Below are positions 9,309-20,245 of a stretch of 64,000 bases of DNA, piece by piece. The DNA lies in the NCBI RefSeq assembly GCF_024586455.1, contig NW_026089623.1, positions 11,008,204 to 11,072,203 on the forward strand, in the 5' to 3' direction. Source of the stretch: Bactrocera neohumeralis. Lineage: Eukaryota; Arthropoda; Insecta; Diptera; Tephritidae. Both the position numbers and the translations under genes were made by a program. Numbering within the stretch: position 1 is the stretch's first letter; the number at the start of each line of letters is the position of its first letter. The notes under the pieces are model-generated. The model made no database searches. It was not told where the DNA came from and was given only the letters and a program-made list of their open reading frames with translations.

Positions 9309-9497
9309 GCTATTGTAATACAACAGTTGTAAAAGTTTTGTTTTTGTTTCGCAAGTAAAATTTTAATATCACAATACAACTCTGAAAGGTATGTTTGCCT
9401 TGCTATTTGTGGATGCTATTCGATCAGCTGTTTCTATTTACATTCTGATTTTGTTAATTTGTCTGCAGGCTATTAGTTAAAATAATTAAAAACAAAA

Positions 9498-10493
9498 ATG
9501 GAATCACCCCGAGATAATGACGTAAGTATTCTTGAATTAGAAGAAATATATGTAAACATGTATTACTAAATAACGTTTTTTAATTTTAGGTCAAAGCCAA
9601 GCGTATCCGTTGCAACCCAACCCGTAAATGGGCGGCAGCAGAAGAGAAGTCTCTAATTGAGTTTCTGTTGGAAAATCGGCAACTTGAGGTTTGTTTTTAT
9701 TTCTTGAAATATTAAATTTAATAAAACATATATTTAACATAAGCCGTCCGCTCAAGCTTACTATAAGCAGTTCTGCATGGCAAAAAATCTAACCATGGAG
9801 TGGAAGCTTGTGCGTTCTAAAGTGCGGAACATGAGAGTGAGCTACAACAAAGCGAAGACATGGGAAGGCTCGACGGGAGCAGGTAGCATGAGTGGCGAAA
9901 CTATTAAAAGTGGGTATTTTAGATGTTTCAGTTGCCAATTTATTTGAATAACCTATATTTTATTTAAGGTACTCTACTAAAAATGTGCACTTTTTTTTAC
10001 GAGCTCGAAGACATTTTTGGGAGCAGAGTTAGTGAATGTGCCGCAATCGAAGATACGATTACGATGCCGCTGAGTATTTGGATTTTGAAGGTGCTGTAGA
10101 AACTCAGATAGCAGTACCGATTGAAGAACCGGAGAGCTCCAAGGCCAAGGCAAGGATTGTGTGTTACATTTAAATGGTAACGAAAGTTCTGCCGAAATTA
10201 GTTGTACGCCAAGTACGAGCCGTAAGGGCATATACAGCAGAACGGGGGTTTCGGAAATAATGAAACTCCAAGCCGAAGTCATTAGTTTCAAGAAAGAAAA
10301 ACTAGAAGCAGAATTGGCAGCAAGAGACAGGGAGTTAGTTATAAGGGAAAGATAATTGGTGTTAAAAGAAAAGAATTTTGATTTGAAAGAAAGGAATTTT
10401 AAAAGCGAAGAAAAGCTGAAAGTTCTTGAGCTCGAAATGAAAGAGCGATTAGCTATGGAAGAGCTTAAGCTTAAATATAAACAATTATTTTAA
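9498..10493 (+). pseudogene. Harbinger Myb/SANT-like DNA-binding protein, spliced, frame-damaged
   Basis: ATG at 9498. Predicted exons 9498-9521, 9590-9688, 9744-about 9910 and from 9969, with GTAAGT, GTTTGT and GTGGGT donors and AG acceptors. The product reads RKWAAAEEKSLIEFLLENRQ, AYYKQFCMAKNLTMEWKLVR and CTFFYELEDIFGSRVSE, a trihelix/Myb-like domain found in the second protein of PIF/Harbinger elements. It normally binds the TIRs and helps import transposase. A one-base shift near 10050 and stops near 10120 and 10355 break the acidic linker and a Lys/Glu-rich coiled-coil tail (10161-10493). Confidence 0.75.
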
Positions 10494-10519
10494 CGTAACT
10501 TAAATGATTTAAGGTAATA

Positions 10520-10994
10520 TAGTGGCGAGCACAAATGAGTATATGTACATATAGTGATTTTTCTTACAATATTCGCAATGCTTTTCATGATAAATTTTTT
10601 CATAAATTTTTTAAACGAATTAGTTCAAAAAGCATATAAATCAAAATTTCAAACATTTTACAACATTTATAAAAATCCAACAAACTCCCATATGAACTTT
10701 TAAAAAATTTTTGAGTAAGTTACAAATCCGTCAGCAAAAAATGATCTGAAATCAACGGAAATTTTAAGGCACTTGAAACTTGGCATAATAATCTAAAATA
10801 AAATTTGTAACTTACTCGAAAATTTCTTAAAAGTTCATATGGGAGTTTGTTGGATTTTTATAAATGTTGTAAAATGTTTGAAATTTTGATTTATATGCTT
10901 TTTGAACTAATTCGTTTGAAAAATTTGTCATGAAAAGCATTGCGAATATTGTAAGAAAAATCACTATACATATACTCATTTGTGCTCGCCACTG
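10520..10994. mobile_element. MITE with about 215-bp inverted repeats, TA duplication
   Basis: Begins TAGTGGCGAGCACAAATGAG and ends with the reverse complement of CAGTGGCGAGCACAAATGAG. It is flanked by TA at 10518-10519 and 10995-10996. The arms cover nearly the whole 475 bp, with a short central spacer near 10740-10790. A TA duplication and CAGTG-like ends suggest the Tc1/mariner group. No coding capacity. Confidence 0.88.
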
Positions 10995-11196
10995 TAATAG
11001 AGTTTAATTTAATATATTGAATTTGATTTTGTTTAAATTAAAAAATGAATTTCGTTAACTTATATTTTTATTTATACATTCAATTAATTAATGTTACGCC
11101 TGAAGTGCCAGAAAATAGTTTTAAGAAACAACCGAAAGCTCTGTAATAACGCTGCGATAGTCCGGAGTTTAAATATGTAAACATTTTAATTATATA

Positions 11197-11445
11197 AGGT
11201 GTTCGTCATATCTAAAACAACAAAATTTAATGTAATAATTTTTTATAAAAGTATAGCTCATTCTATAATATAAACCATACAAATAAAAGTTTCAAGCTTT
11301 TTACGAAATTCACAAATATTTAATTGTGTAATTTATATTATAGAATGAGCTATACTTTTATAAAAAAATATTGAAAATAAATTAGTAAACGTAAGTTCCA
11401 AACAGTATTACATTGAATTTTGGTGTTTTAGATATGACGAACACT
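11197..11445. mobile_element. Second fold-back MITE, 249 bp
   Basis: Outer arms GTGTTCGTCATATCTAAAAC (11199) and its complement ending at 11444, plus inner arms around ATAGAATGAGCTATACTTTT. TA flanks at 11195-11196 and 11446-11447. Different family from the neighbouring MITE. Confidence 0.8.
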
Positions 11446-11560
11446 TACATATATACGATTTTATAAAATATATAAATGCTGTAATTTATAAAATAAATAT
11501 TTGTTTACTTTTCTATAAAAGCTAAAAAACAAAAGAAAACAAACAATCCGACAAAAGTAC

Positions 11561-11600
11561 GTATGTGTATATCTATATATATATATACATATATATATCT
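11561..11600. repeat. TA-rich microsatellite
   Basis: Alternating TA with ATAC interruptions inside the Harbinger element. Confidence 0.8.
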
Positions 11601-11772
11601 AACCAAACAATTTAAATGAAATAAAATTTGTCTGATTTAGTGAAATTAATCGTTTTTTGTAACATTTGAAAGCATAGCGTCATACCGAATTCTGTACAGG
11701 TAAAGTAGAGGGTAATACTAGTAGGTAAAGTTAATTTTTTTATTTCAATGAATATTTATATAAGTAAAAACG

Positions 11773-13001
11773 TTAAACAATAGGATGGTTTTGAATAAAG
11801 TTCGGTAGACTATGTCTAAGGTTTGTTGATGGTAATAAATTCACACTGGGTTCCACGCTGCTTTCATGATATTCGTTGTTGAAATTTATAAAAATGTTGT
11901 GCAAAATACAACAGACCATTATCCACTCATTACACTCTCTCTTGTTTTGGATAGTGTGCAATCTGAACTTGAGTTCTTTTAGACCTGAAAATTTTTCTTT
12001 CAAGGCCCCAAAACAATTTTCAATACGTACGCGGTATTTGGAAAAGTATTTATTGAAATTTTCTCTTTCTTCTCTGCTATATTCTGTACTATTTTGCCGA
12101 AACGGGGTTACTAAAAATGACTTTAATGGATATGCACTATCTCCAGCTATCCATTGCGAGGTTGACAAAAATCTATTGGGATGTTTTGAGAGCAAACATC
12201 CCGAGAACATTTTCGCATCATGAACACTTCCTGGGTAACCAAGTGTAAGTTGTCTTATGCGTAGCCGATGATCACAAATAACTTGAATTTTTACAGAATA
12301 TTGGCGCTTACGGGAATAAAATATTTCGTGATTCCTCACAGGTGCTTTGGCCAACTTAATTTCAGACCCATCAATGTATCCAACACACCCAGGCATTTCC
12401 TTTTCTGTTGCTGCAATAAGCTTTAATCGCTCCCTTTCATCGGGCCAGTATAAAAACCTTTGTTTCAAGTTAATAATAGCATTAAAAACTCGCCTGGTTA
12501 CGATCTGAATGGTACCGCCATCTCCTATACCAAACAAGGATGCCAATTTACGAACCGAAAGTCCTTCACCTGATGATCCTAATCGAAAAAGGACGATCTT
12601 AAGTTGTGTATCGATCGAAAGTTGTGCTGCGTTATAATCATTTCGAAACACATCATCATCTTTTATTAAATTTAGAAGGTAAGCAAATTCTGTTTGGTTT
12701 AAGCGCATCATTTGGCAAAATCTGTTTTCGTCAAAATGCTTTAATACATTCCGCTCCCAATGGTTCGACTTAGGAACTCCTACGTGAGCACTTCGGCGAT
12801 TGTTCAATAATATAAGCATATTCACTCTAAATTGTTCATCCACTTCTTCCTGCTCATCGTCATCACCTAAAAGAATTACATTTGCAAAAAATTTTTGGAG
12901 GAAATAATGGACAACTTACTTAATTCCAACATGAGTATGTCTTGTAAGTATTTTTCGCAAATTGCAGCTATTAATTTGCTCTTTTCACTTCTTCTAGGCA
13001 T
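11773..13001 (-). CDS. PIF/Harbinger transposase, two exons, apparently intact
   Basis: Exon 1 runs from ATG at 13001 to 12920, with donor A|GTAAGT. Exon 2 runs from 12866 to the stop at 11773, with acceptor TTTTAG. The splice restores frame and gives 391 residues, a normal size. The DDE_Tnp_4-type catalytic triad is visible: Asp193 in GYIDGSEIKL, Asp244 in PGSVHDAKMF and Glu310 in RVRIENCFGALKEKF. A helix-turn-helix-like stretch (LSVRKLASLFGIGDGG) lies near residues 130-145. It would cut the element at its TIRs. No stop or frameshift is seen; it is the only fully intact TE gene in the window. Confidence 0.9.
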
Positions 13002-13176
13002 TTTAATTTTTATAAATTTTTTCTGTTTTGTTTGAATCAGCTGATTAATTGCAGAAATAGCGCATGCAATAGTGCATTAAATAGTACAGGGCGCTCACAA
13101 GATTCGTTTTACAACTATCATAATTTAATAGGCAATAGACCAAATACCACAAATAGTACGACTTGTGAACTCCCTA

Positions 13177-13385
13177 AATATAATTTACAAAACTATATAC
13201 CCACTATTTAAAATAATGACATTTACGGTTAAGTGAAAGTAAAAGATTCATAAACTTTATATTAATACATTCTAGAAGGAAAAGTGATATTGATGAAAAA
13301 AAAATAGTTATAATTAAAACAGAGAAGTTTCTTCACCTATAATAATCACTGAAATTAAGCAAAAAAAAGAAAAAAATCAAATACC
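13177..13385 (+). other. Errantivirus 5' leader, continuation after Harbinger
   Basis: AT-rich leader that continues 9183-9263. No gene; it leads to the gag ATG at 13386. Confidence 0.7.
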
Positions 13386-14266
13386 ATGGAGTATCAACCA
13401 ACAGTACAAGAACTTTTGAAGGATGCACAACGTATAAATGAGTTCAGAGGCGATGGAACAATCTCATTATCGTCATTCATCAGAGAGGTAGACACACTTT
13501 TGCCCCTTGTACAGGATCAAAATGCAAGGAACTATATCTTCGCAAGGGTAATTGTTAACAAAATTTAAGGACCAGCTTTAGACATAATGAGGACTATTGG
13601 TGAGAATATGTCATGGGAGCAAATTAAACAAACACTGGTTGCAAATTTTGGAATTAAAGAGTCTTATCATTCTCTATACCAGAAGGTATTTTTGGTAAGA
13701 AATTATAGTCTTAGACAATATTTTATCACATTAAGAGATATTTTGTCAAAACTTAATGAAAAATATGAATATGATCAAAATAAACCAATAGAGTTTAAGC
13801 CACAAAATAATGAAAAAGTTGTGTTAAGGGCTTTTTAAGCAATGTAGAAGCAAACTTAGCATCGGTAGTGTTAAATCAAAATGCAACAAGTATCAGAGAA
13901 GCATTCTCTATTTTCTAAGCTGAGGGATTACTTCCCGAAAATATTCATAATTCTAGTATGACATCGCTAAGATATTTTAGGCAACATCTGCACCAAGCTC
14001 AAAAATTTTCTAGTTCTAATAATAGGCAAATCCAACAACGACAAAATTATCCTCAAAAGCAGGAAAATTATGCAAAAAATTCAGGACAAACACGGAATTT
14101 CGGGCAGTCTTTTAGACAAAATAATAATAATAATTTGTATGGTCAAAATACAGTTCGAGCAAGTGTTCGTACGAATCAATCATATTCCCGCCCAGAACCA
14201 ATGGACACCAATTACAATGAGGAAGTAAATTTTCACTTGGAATCAGGTCGGAAAATTTACCCATAG
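13386..14266 (+). pseudogene. gag: Errantivirus gag, broken
   Basis: Starts ATG 13386 (MEYQPTVQELLKDAQRINEF). A stop at 13566-13568 is followed in the same frame by IMRTIGENMSWEQIKQTL and a second stop near 13836. A third stop lies near 13917, and a last frame (13958-14266) is rich in Gln and Asn with repeated QNNNN-like runs. The capsid-like pattern and the Q/N-rich C-terminus without zinc knuckles match gag of the 17.6/297/gypsy group. At least three disabling changes. Confidence 0.75.
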
Positions 14267-14449
14267 TATTGCTAACAATTAACAATGAAATAATTAAATG
14301 TCTAATCGACACAGGTTCATCGATTTCACTTATGAATAGTAATAAGTTGAAGTCATGTAACCGAATAATATTAAAACACCCAAATAAACTTAAGTCGTTA
14401 CGAAACGAAATAATAGTGGAAAAGGAAATAATCACAAACCTAAATTTAA
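14267..14449 (+). pseudogene. pol: Errantivirus protease, cut off by LINE copy 3
   Basis: Contains the retropepsin active site CLIDTGSSISLM. It ends at LMR near 14449, where RTE LINE sequence begins. The rest of the protease and the entire reverse transcriptase are absent from the window. Confidence 0.75.
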
Positions 14450-14982
14450 TGAGGATCGCTAATCTGCGCCCACGCCCCGACGGAAGAGAAGGACGATGTG
14501 ACCAAAGATGCCTTCTATGAGTGCTTGGAGCGCGCTTATGAAGGCTGCCCCCGCCACGATGTCAAAATCGTGCTTGGCGACTTTAACGCCAGGGTGGGCA
14601 AAGAAAGTATATTTGGCACTACGGTCGGTAAATTCAGCCTCCACGACGAAACATCCCTAAATGGGTTGAGGCTGATTGACTTTGCCGGGGCCCGAAATAT
14701 GGTTATCTGTAGTACTAGATTCCAGCATAAGAAGATTCATCAGCTACCTGGCTGTCTCCGGATCGAAAAACTACCAACCAGATCGATCATGTTGTGATAG
14801 ACGGAAGACACGTCTCCAGTGTTTTAGATGTGCGTGCGCTCCGAGGTCCTAACATCGACTCGGACCACTATCTTGTTGCAGCTAAGATTCGCACCCGCCT
14901 CTGTGCAGCAAAAAACGCGCGCCACCAAACACAAGGAAGGTTCGACGTCGAAAAGCTGCAATCACAACAGACAGCCGAATGA
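14450..14982 (+). pseudogene. RTE-like LINE endonuclease part, copy 3
   Basis: Reads LGDFNARVGKE and SLHDETSLNGLRLIDFAGA. A one-base deletion near 14744 (CATCAG versus CATCAAG in copies 1 and 4) shifts the frame before IDHVVIDGRHVSS. It ends at the TGA at 14980-14982 shared with copies 1 and 4. Confidence 0.8.
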
Positions 14983-15108
14983 TTTTCTATTCGGCTTGCA
15001 CTCCTGCTCTTTGAGAACACTCGTCAACAACTCGGTATAAGGGAACTGTGGGACGGCATTTCAAACTCCTCACGTACAGCTGCAACCGAAACCATTGGTT
15101 CTCGGAAA

Positions 15109-17070
15109 GTGCAAAAGAATAGCTGGTACGACGAGGAGTGCCGTGTCGCAGCGGAGAGAAAACAGACTGCCTACCTCGCAACGTTACGATCGACCACTAC
15201 ACGTGCGGGATGGGATAGATACCGAGAGTTGAAAAGGGAAGCGAGACGCATTTGTAGACAGAAGAAGAAAGAGGCCGAAATGCGTGAGTACGAAGAGCTT
15301 GATAAGCTGGTCGACAGGGGTAATGCTCGAAAATTCTACGAAAAAATGCGGCGGCTTACAGAAGATTTCAAGACCGGAGCATACTCTTGTAGAACCCCCA
15401 AAGGTGATTTAGTCACTGATGCCCAGAGCATACTTAAATTATGGAGGGAACACTTCTCCAGCCTGCTGAATGGCAGTGAACGCACAACACCAGGAGAAGG
15501 AGAACCCGATTCCCCAATCGATGACGATGGAGCAGACGTTCCATTACCCGACCATAAAGAAGTTCGAATAGCAATTGGCCGCCTGAAGATCAACAAAGCG
15601 GCAGGGGCCGACGGATTGCCGGCCAAGCTATTCAAACACGGCGGCGAAGAACTGATAAGGAGCATGCATCAGCTTCTTTGTAAAATATGGTCGGACCAAA
15701 GCATGCCCACCGAATGGAATTTAAGTGTGCTATGCCCAATCCATAAAAAAGGAGACCCCACAATCTGCGCCAACTACCGTGGGATAAGCCCCCTCAACAT
15801 CGCATATAAGGTTCTATCGAGCGTATTGTGTGAAAGGTTAAAGCCCACCGTCAACAAACTGATTGGACCTTATCAGTGTGACTTCAGACCTGGTAAATCA
15901 ACAACCGACCAGATATTCACCATGCGCCAAATCTTGGAAAATACCCGTGAAAGAAGAATCGACACACACCACCTCTTCGTCGATTTCAAAGCTGCTTTCG
16001 ACAGCACGAAAAGGAGCTGCCTTTATGCCGCGATGTCTGAATTTGGTATCCCCGTAAAACTGATACGGCTGTGTAAGCTGACGTTGAGCAACACCAAAAG
16101 CTCCGTCAGAATCGGGAAGGACCTCTCCGAGCCGTTCGATACCAAACGAGGTTTCAGACAAGACGATTCCCTATCGTGTGACTTTTTCAACCTGCTTCTG
16201 GAGAAAATTGTTCGAGCTGCAGAGCTTAATAGAGAAGGTACCATCTTTTATAAGAGTGTACAGCTGCTGGCGGATGACGATGATATTGATATCATCGGCC
16301 TTAACACCCGCGCCGTTAGTTCTGCTTTCTCCAGACTGGACAAGGAAGCAAAACAAATGGGTCTGGCAGTGAACGAGGGCAAAACGAAATATCTCCTGTC
16401 ATCAAACAAACAGTCGTCGCACTCGCGACTTGGAACTCACGTCACTGTTGACAGTCATAACTTTGAAGCCGTAGATAATTTCGTCTATCTTGGAACCAGC
16501 GTAAACACCACCAACAACGTCAGCCCAGAAATCCAACGCAGGATAACTCTTGCCAACAGGTGTTACTTCGGACTGAGTAGGAAATTGAGAAGCAAAGTCC
16601 TCTCTCGACAAACAAAAACAAAACTCTATAAGTCACTCATAATTCCCGTCCTGCTATATGGTGCAGAGGCTTGGACGATGTCAACAACTGATGAGTCGAT
16701 GTTGCGAGTTTTCGAGAGAAAAGTTCTGCGAAAGATTTATGGTCCTTTGCGCGTTGGCCACAGCGAATATCGCATTCGATGGAACGATGAGCTGTACGAG
16801 ATATATGATGACATTGACATAGTTCACCGAATTAAAAGACAGCGGCTACGCTGGCTAGATCATGTTGTCCGAATGGACGGAAACACTCCAGCTCTGAAAG
16901 TATTCAACGCTGTACCCGCCGGGGGAAGCAGAGGAAGAGGAAGACCTCCACTCCGTTGGAAGGACCAGGTGGAGAAGGACCTGGCTACGCTTGGAATATC
17001 CAATTGGCGCCACGTAGCGAAAAGAAGAAACGACTGGCGCGCTGTTGTTAACTCGGCTATAATCGCGTAA
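15109..17070 (+). CDS. RTE-like LINE reverse transcriptase ORF, copy 3, long but with altered active site
   Basis: An uninterrupted frame of 653 codons runs to the stop at 17070; it is in fact open from just after the 14982 stop. It includes the linker, RT fingers and palm (ANYRGISPLNIAYKVLSS, VDFKAAFDS), the thumb-like region (YGAEAWTMSTTDESML) and the C-terminal RWLDHVVRMD and GRGRPPLRWKDQVEKD. The palm motif is ADDDD at 16270-16284 where copy 4 has AYADD, so Tyr-Ala of YADD became Asp-Asp. FRQGDSLS is FRQDDSLS here. The frame is preserved but the enzyme is probably inactive. Confidence 0.82.
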   Translation: MQKNSWYDEECRVAAERKQTAYLATLRSTTTRAGWDRYRELKREARRICRQKKKEAEMREYEELDKLVDRGNARKFYEKMRRLTEDFKTGAYSCRTPKGDLVTDAQSILKLWREHFSSLLNGSERTTPGEGEPDSPIDDDGADVPLPDHKEVRIAIGRLKINKAAGADGLPAKLFKHGGEELIRSMHQLLCKIWSDQSMPTEWNLSVLCPIHKKGDPTICANYRGISPLNIAYKVLSSVLCERLKPTVNKLIGPYQCDFRPGKSTTDQIFTMRQILENTRERRIDTHHLFVDFKAAFDSTKRSCLYAAMSEFGIPVKLIRLCKLTLSNTKSSVRIGKDLSEPFDTKRGFRQDDSLSCDFFNLLLEKIVRAAELNREGTIFYKSVQLLADDDDIDIIGLNTRAVSSAFSRLDKEAKQMGLAVNEGKTKYLLSSNKQSSHSRLGTHVTVDSHNFEAVDNFVYLGTSVNTTNNVSPEIQRRITLANRCYFGLSRKLRSKVLSRQTKTKLYKSLIIPVLLYGAEAWTMSTTDESMLRVFERKVLRKIYGPLRVGHSEYRIRWNDELYEIYDDIDIVHRIKRQRLRWLDHVVRMDGNTPALKVFNAVPAGGSRGRGRPPLRWKDQVEKDLATLGISNWRHVAKRRNDWRAVVNSAIIA

Positions 17071-17096
17071 GCGGTGTCTACGCCAATTAAGAAGAA

Positions 17097-20000
17097 TTTG
17101 GGTAGGGGCAAATTTTGAAAAATCCCTAGTTGACCCATTTAGAGTGCTCCAATCGAGTCCAAATGTATGACCGACCCCCACTAACTTTGGACGGCCAATC
17201 CACCCATGCCAGTGGCACACCCCTTGGAACTCCCCTGGGGGGTTTCCTATACAATCATTTCAAAAAATCGCCATTTTTGGCCTTTACATGAAAAAATCAG
17301 CTAAATGGCTATGTTTTTTCTTCATTTTTATTTATTTATTTATAATAATATCTATATTTTCTCTTAAGAAATTTATTTAGTCAGAACATATGTAAATGAA
17401 AAAATTAATTTAAGTGAGTTATAGAAAAGAAACTAAAAAAATGAAAAAGAAATGTGGTGGCGTGGGACACCAGGTAGGAACGAAGTTCCTTCGGATAATG
17501 TAGAATCGATACAATTTGCAAAAAAATTGTGCTTAATTTTATGTAGGTGTAGGTTGTCCTGATTTTTCTCTCAAATTTCGCTGATTAGTTTTTATTTAAG
17601 TACAGATAAGTATTAAGAAAACTCTACTGTCGTCCTACTGCCGTCGGCAAATATAGGAAATATTCAAGTTAGAGGAAACGACAACTGTCGGCCTACAGTC
17701 GTGTAGTCGTGCAGCTGTCAAAATAACAGTGTCCATAAGAACGTCTGTATTTTAATATTTGACAGATGTAGTTTGCAGTCTGTCGCGCTCTATGTGTTCC
17801 GCACTTCACTCAAAACTAATTTGCATACACAGTAATGTTACGGATTTTCATGCCTAATTATTTTGCAAAACCTAAAGGTAGGCTATAACTAGGGGTGGAT
17901 CATCTTGACTTAAATAGTCTTTCAATGTATCGTACGGAATGCTCCGCGTGAATGGTGGTTCAAATACGATATTTATATCATTCAAATTGATCATTTCCGT
18001 ATAACTTGTGCAATTAAAGTTTATATCTGGTTTTTTATAAACTCTAAGTTCCATTGGCTCGTCAACATCGGTTCGATAAGCGTAGAATTTTCTTGATGGC
18101 ACAGTCGCGCTTTTCTTTCCTATCATCAAACAACATTGATGACAAGATATTTTCCGAATGCGCATAATATGAATTATCTTTAATTACTTGATTGACAATT
18201 TTATGTAAACGAGGTTCTAGAAATCGTGACCAACCAATGAACTTGAAAAATAATGCACTGCCGTACGCGACAGAGCTGTAATACTTGATATTGAAGTACA
18301 TTGGCACTAACATTTAATTATTAATTCAACCAGAATTCTTAAATTTGCATCTGGATTTTCCGTTGTCACATATAATCGCAATAATCTAGCGGCCTTGGTG
18401 AACCACCGAGAATGTACAATTTTCCCTGGTTTGATGTTAGCCAGATCCACCGGAACCACGCCGCTAGAAATTGCATGGGCCATGTCGTATAAGTACTTCG
18501 AATCGGTGGAAAATTCTTTTTTTTTCTGGAGCAGGGGGCATATTTTGCAACTCAACTTTCTGGAAGCCGTCCACCACCTAAAAATATATAATAATAAAAT
18601 AATTAAAAATGGTTGACAATTATAATAAATGAGTGATACAATAACCGGAAGAGTTTCACAAGTTTCGGTTTGACGGCTCAGTTTTCCGGTTGCCGATCTG
18701 GGTCCAGTGCTGGTTGATTTATCCAAAGCTTCAAACAAATGCCGAAACGGAAATTCGTTGAAGTGTAGAAGGCAAACAAACCAATGCAATGGTCTTTTTA
18801 ACAGCAATTCGAATCGTCGTATAATTCCACCGTGTGGGCCAGTGTTTGTTGGCTCACCGTCAGTGCATATTCCAATTAATGTATCCAGTGATATATTTTT
18901 ATCGTTGAAAAAAACATTTAATTTGGTTGTTTTGTATTCAGCGGTTTCATGTTCCAGTCTTACGTAACCAATCAATTCAGAATTGGGTTCTCTCAAAATA
19001 ACAAGATGAGGTTCTTTTACCATCCTAGTATGATACTTCTCATCAATTTTGTCTATCGTTAAAGTATCATCTTTTCTGCCATCGAATGAAAACGCTAACA
19101 AATTGGTATCATCTAACCGTTTGCGAAGCACTTCTTGTCTGCATTTCTCTTTTTCTCTGCGAACTTTCGATTTATCCATGATGAGAGGTTTCCCATGCTT
19201 ATCTTTAATTTTGAAATCTTGCAAAAGAGCGGTTCCCAATGCTGATGCTACTCTGTCAGGCACACCAAATCTGTCACATACCAAGGCAAAGTTAAAACAA
19301 TCGTATCTCTCTGTGTATTGTGAACTTGTGCTTCTATCCTTTCTTCTTGAACCGGTGGCGGTGCGTATGTTGAATCATCGGGATCTTGGTATGTTGGCAT
19401 TGATGACATAGACGTTGCTCCTTGCTCTTCAGTTTCCATCATGAATGCATTCATTAGTCTTCTCTGATTATGTTAATCGTGCATGAACTCTTTGAGGCGT
19501 TCGGGAACCCAGCCGTATGTACATGGAGCTGCCTTCAAATCGCATTTACATGTTCCAATGTAAAAAATTGTTTCCAGAGATTTTACATACTCTGTAAATT
19601 GTTGGGTGTTGTTTCTTCTCTTGATTTGCTCTTGATACTTGTCAAGCAATTTATTCAATTTATTACATACACTTTTTTTCAGCATTATTTCCATACCAAG
19701 TTTTTCCCAAATTCCAATCAACTTATCTTGTACTTGAATAGTGAATGATTTATGGGAAAACTTTTTTTGTTCTGTTTTAGCACGTTCGCTTAAGTAAAAA
19801 TAATATCTCAAGATATCCAGATGGGTTGGTAAATTAAGATCAGTCAAATCAGTAGACACACCAAAAACAGTACCATTATGCTTGGGTATATGACTCATTG
19901 GGTTTTCGATAGTTGTTGATGTAGTTGCTTCATCTCGCGGTGTAGAGGATGGTGGATTCATTGTAAACTTTTTGATTTGGAATGGTCACTTCACTTATTA

Positions 20001-20245
20001 TTTTTTCTGAAATACCATAGTGGTTATTGCTTTAGTTCTCCTCACTTCCAGAGGTAATAAGAATGAAATGGTAATTTCAATTATATTTCAAAATTTGCCC
20101 CTACCCAAAAGTTCGACCCAAATTGGGGGACATCAGAATTCGTTTCAGAGGTATGGTTCCTTCGGCAAAGTTTCTTATTTTGATCCCTAGAATATGATTT
20201 TCATCGAGCAATGGGCGATTTTTTTGCCTCCCCACAATCACCCTG
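17097..20245 (-). mobile_element. hAT-like DNA transposon, left end truncated
   Basis: The right terminus reads, on the minus strand, CAGGGTGATTGTGGGGAGGC from 20245 inward, then reaches TTTGGGTAGGGGCAAATTTT at 20109. The left side starts directly with TTTGGGTAGGGGCAAATTTT at 17097, so about 136 bp of outer left repeat are missing at the junction with LINE copy 3. CAGGG ends and a CxxH motif in the protein point to the hAT group. The target duplication cannot be checked. It sits in the errantivirus pol gene just upstream of RNase H. Confidence 0.72.
17872..19961 (-). pseudogene. hAT-like transposase, intron-containing, frame-damaged
   Basis: ATG at 19961. An N-terminal part ends with CKCDLKAAPCTYGWVP and a stop at 19473-19475, after which the same frame continues (NQRRLMNAFMMETEEQ). 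A frameshift near 19310 leads to VCDRFGVPDRVASALGTALL. The core shows FSFDGRKDDTL, ICTDGEPTNTG and WFVCLLHFNEFPFRHLF (CxxH). An intron of about 62 bp (GTATCACTC...TTTTTAG, near 18640-18580) is likely. Downstream come KYLYDMAHAISSG and HSRWFTKAARLLRLYVTTEN, then two more frames to 17872. The order of Asp motifs and CxxH resembles transposases with an alpha-helical insertion (hAT and relatives). I cannot name the family. Confidence 0.6.

Larger units (their letters stand above)
9264..13176 (-). mobile_element. PIF/Harbinger DNA transposon, structurally complete
   Basis: Terminal inverted repeats of at least 45 bp with three mismatches (TAGGGATTTCACAAG / TAGGGAGTTCACAAG), flanked by AAT at 9261-9263 and 13177-13179. 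It sits in the untranslated leader of the errantivirus. It carries the usual two Harbinger genes: a DDE transposase (minus strand, intact) and a Myb/SANT-like DNA-binding protein (plus strand, damaged). Two MITEs lie inside. The canonical 3-bp duplication is TWA; AAT here may reflect a one-base shift of the true terminus. Confidence 0.93.
14450..17096 (+). mobile_element. RTE-like LINE copy 3
   Basis: Starts inside the endonuclease (LRPRPDGREGR frame = ICAHAPTEEKDD in the coding frame) and is 3'-complete, ending CCAATTAAGAAGAA at 17096. Its 5' junction is in the errantivirus protease and its 3' junction is inside the terminal region of an hAT-like transposon. Sequence that should lie on both sides is missing, so the insertion came with, or was followed by, a deletion. 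Confidence 0.88.

Noticed and set aside
11876..12223. 115-codon plus-strand frame
   Set aside because: Lies antisense to the intact Harbinger transposase; shadow frame.
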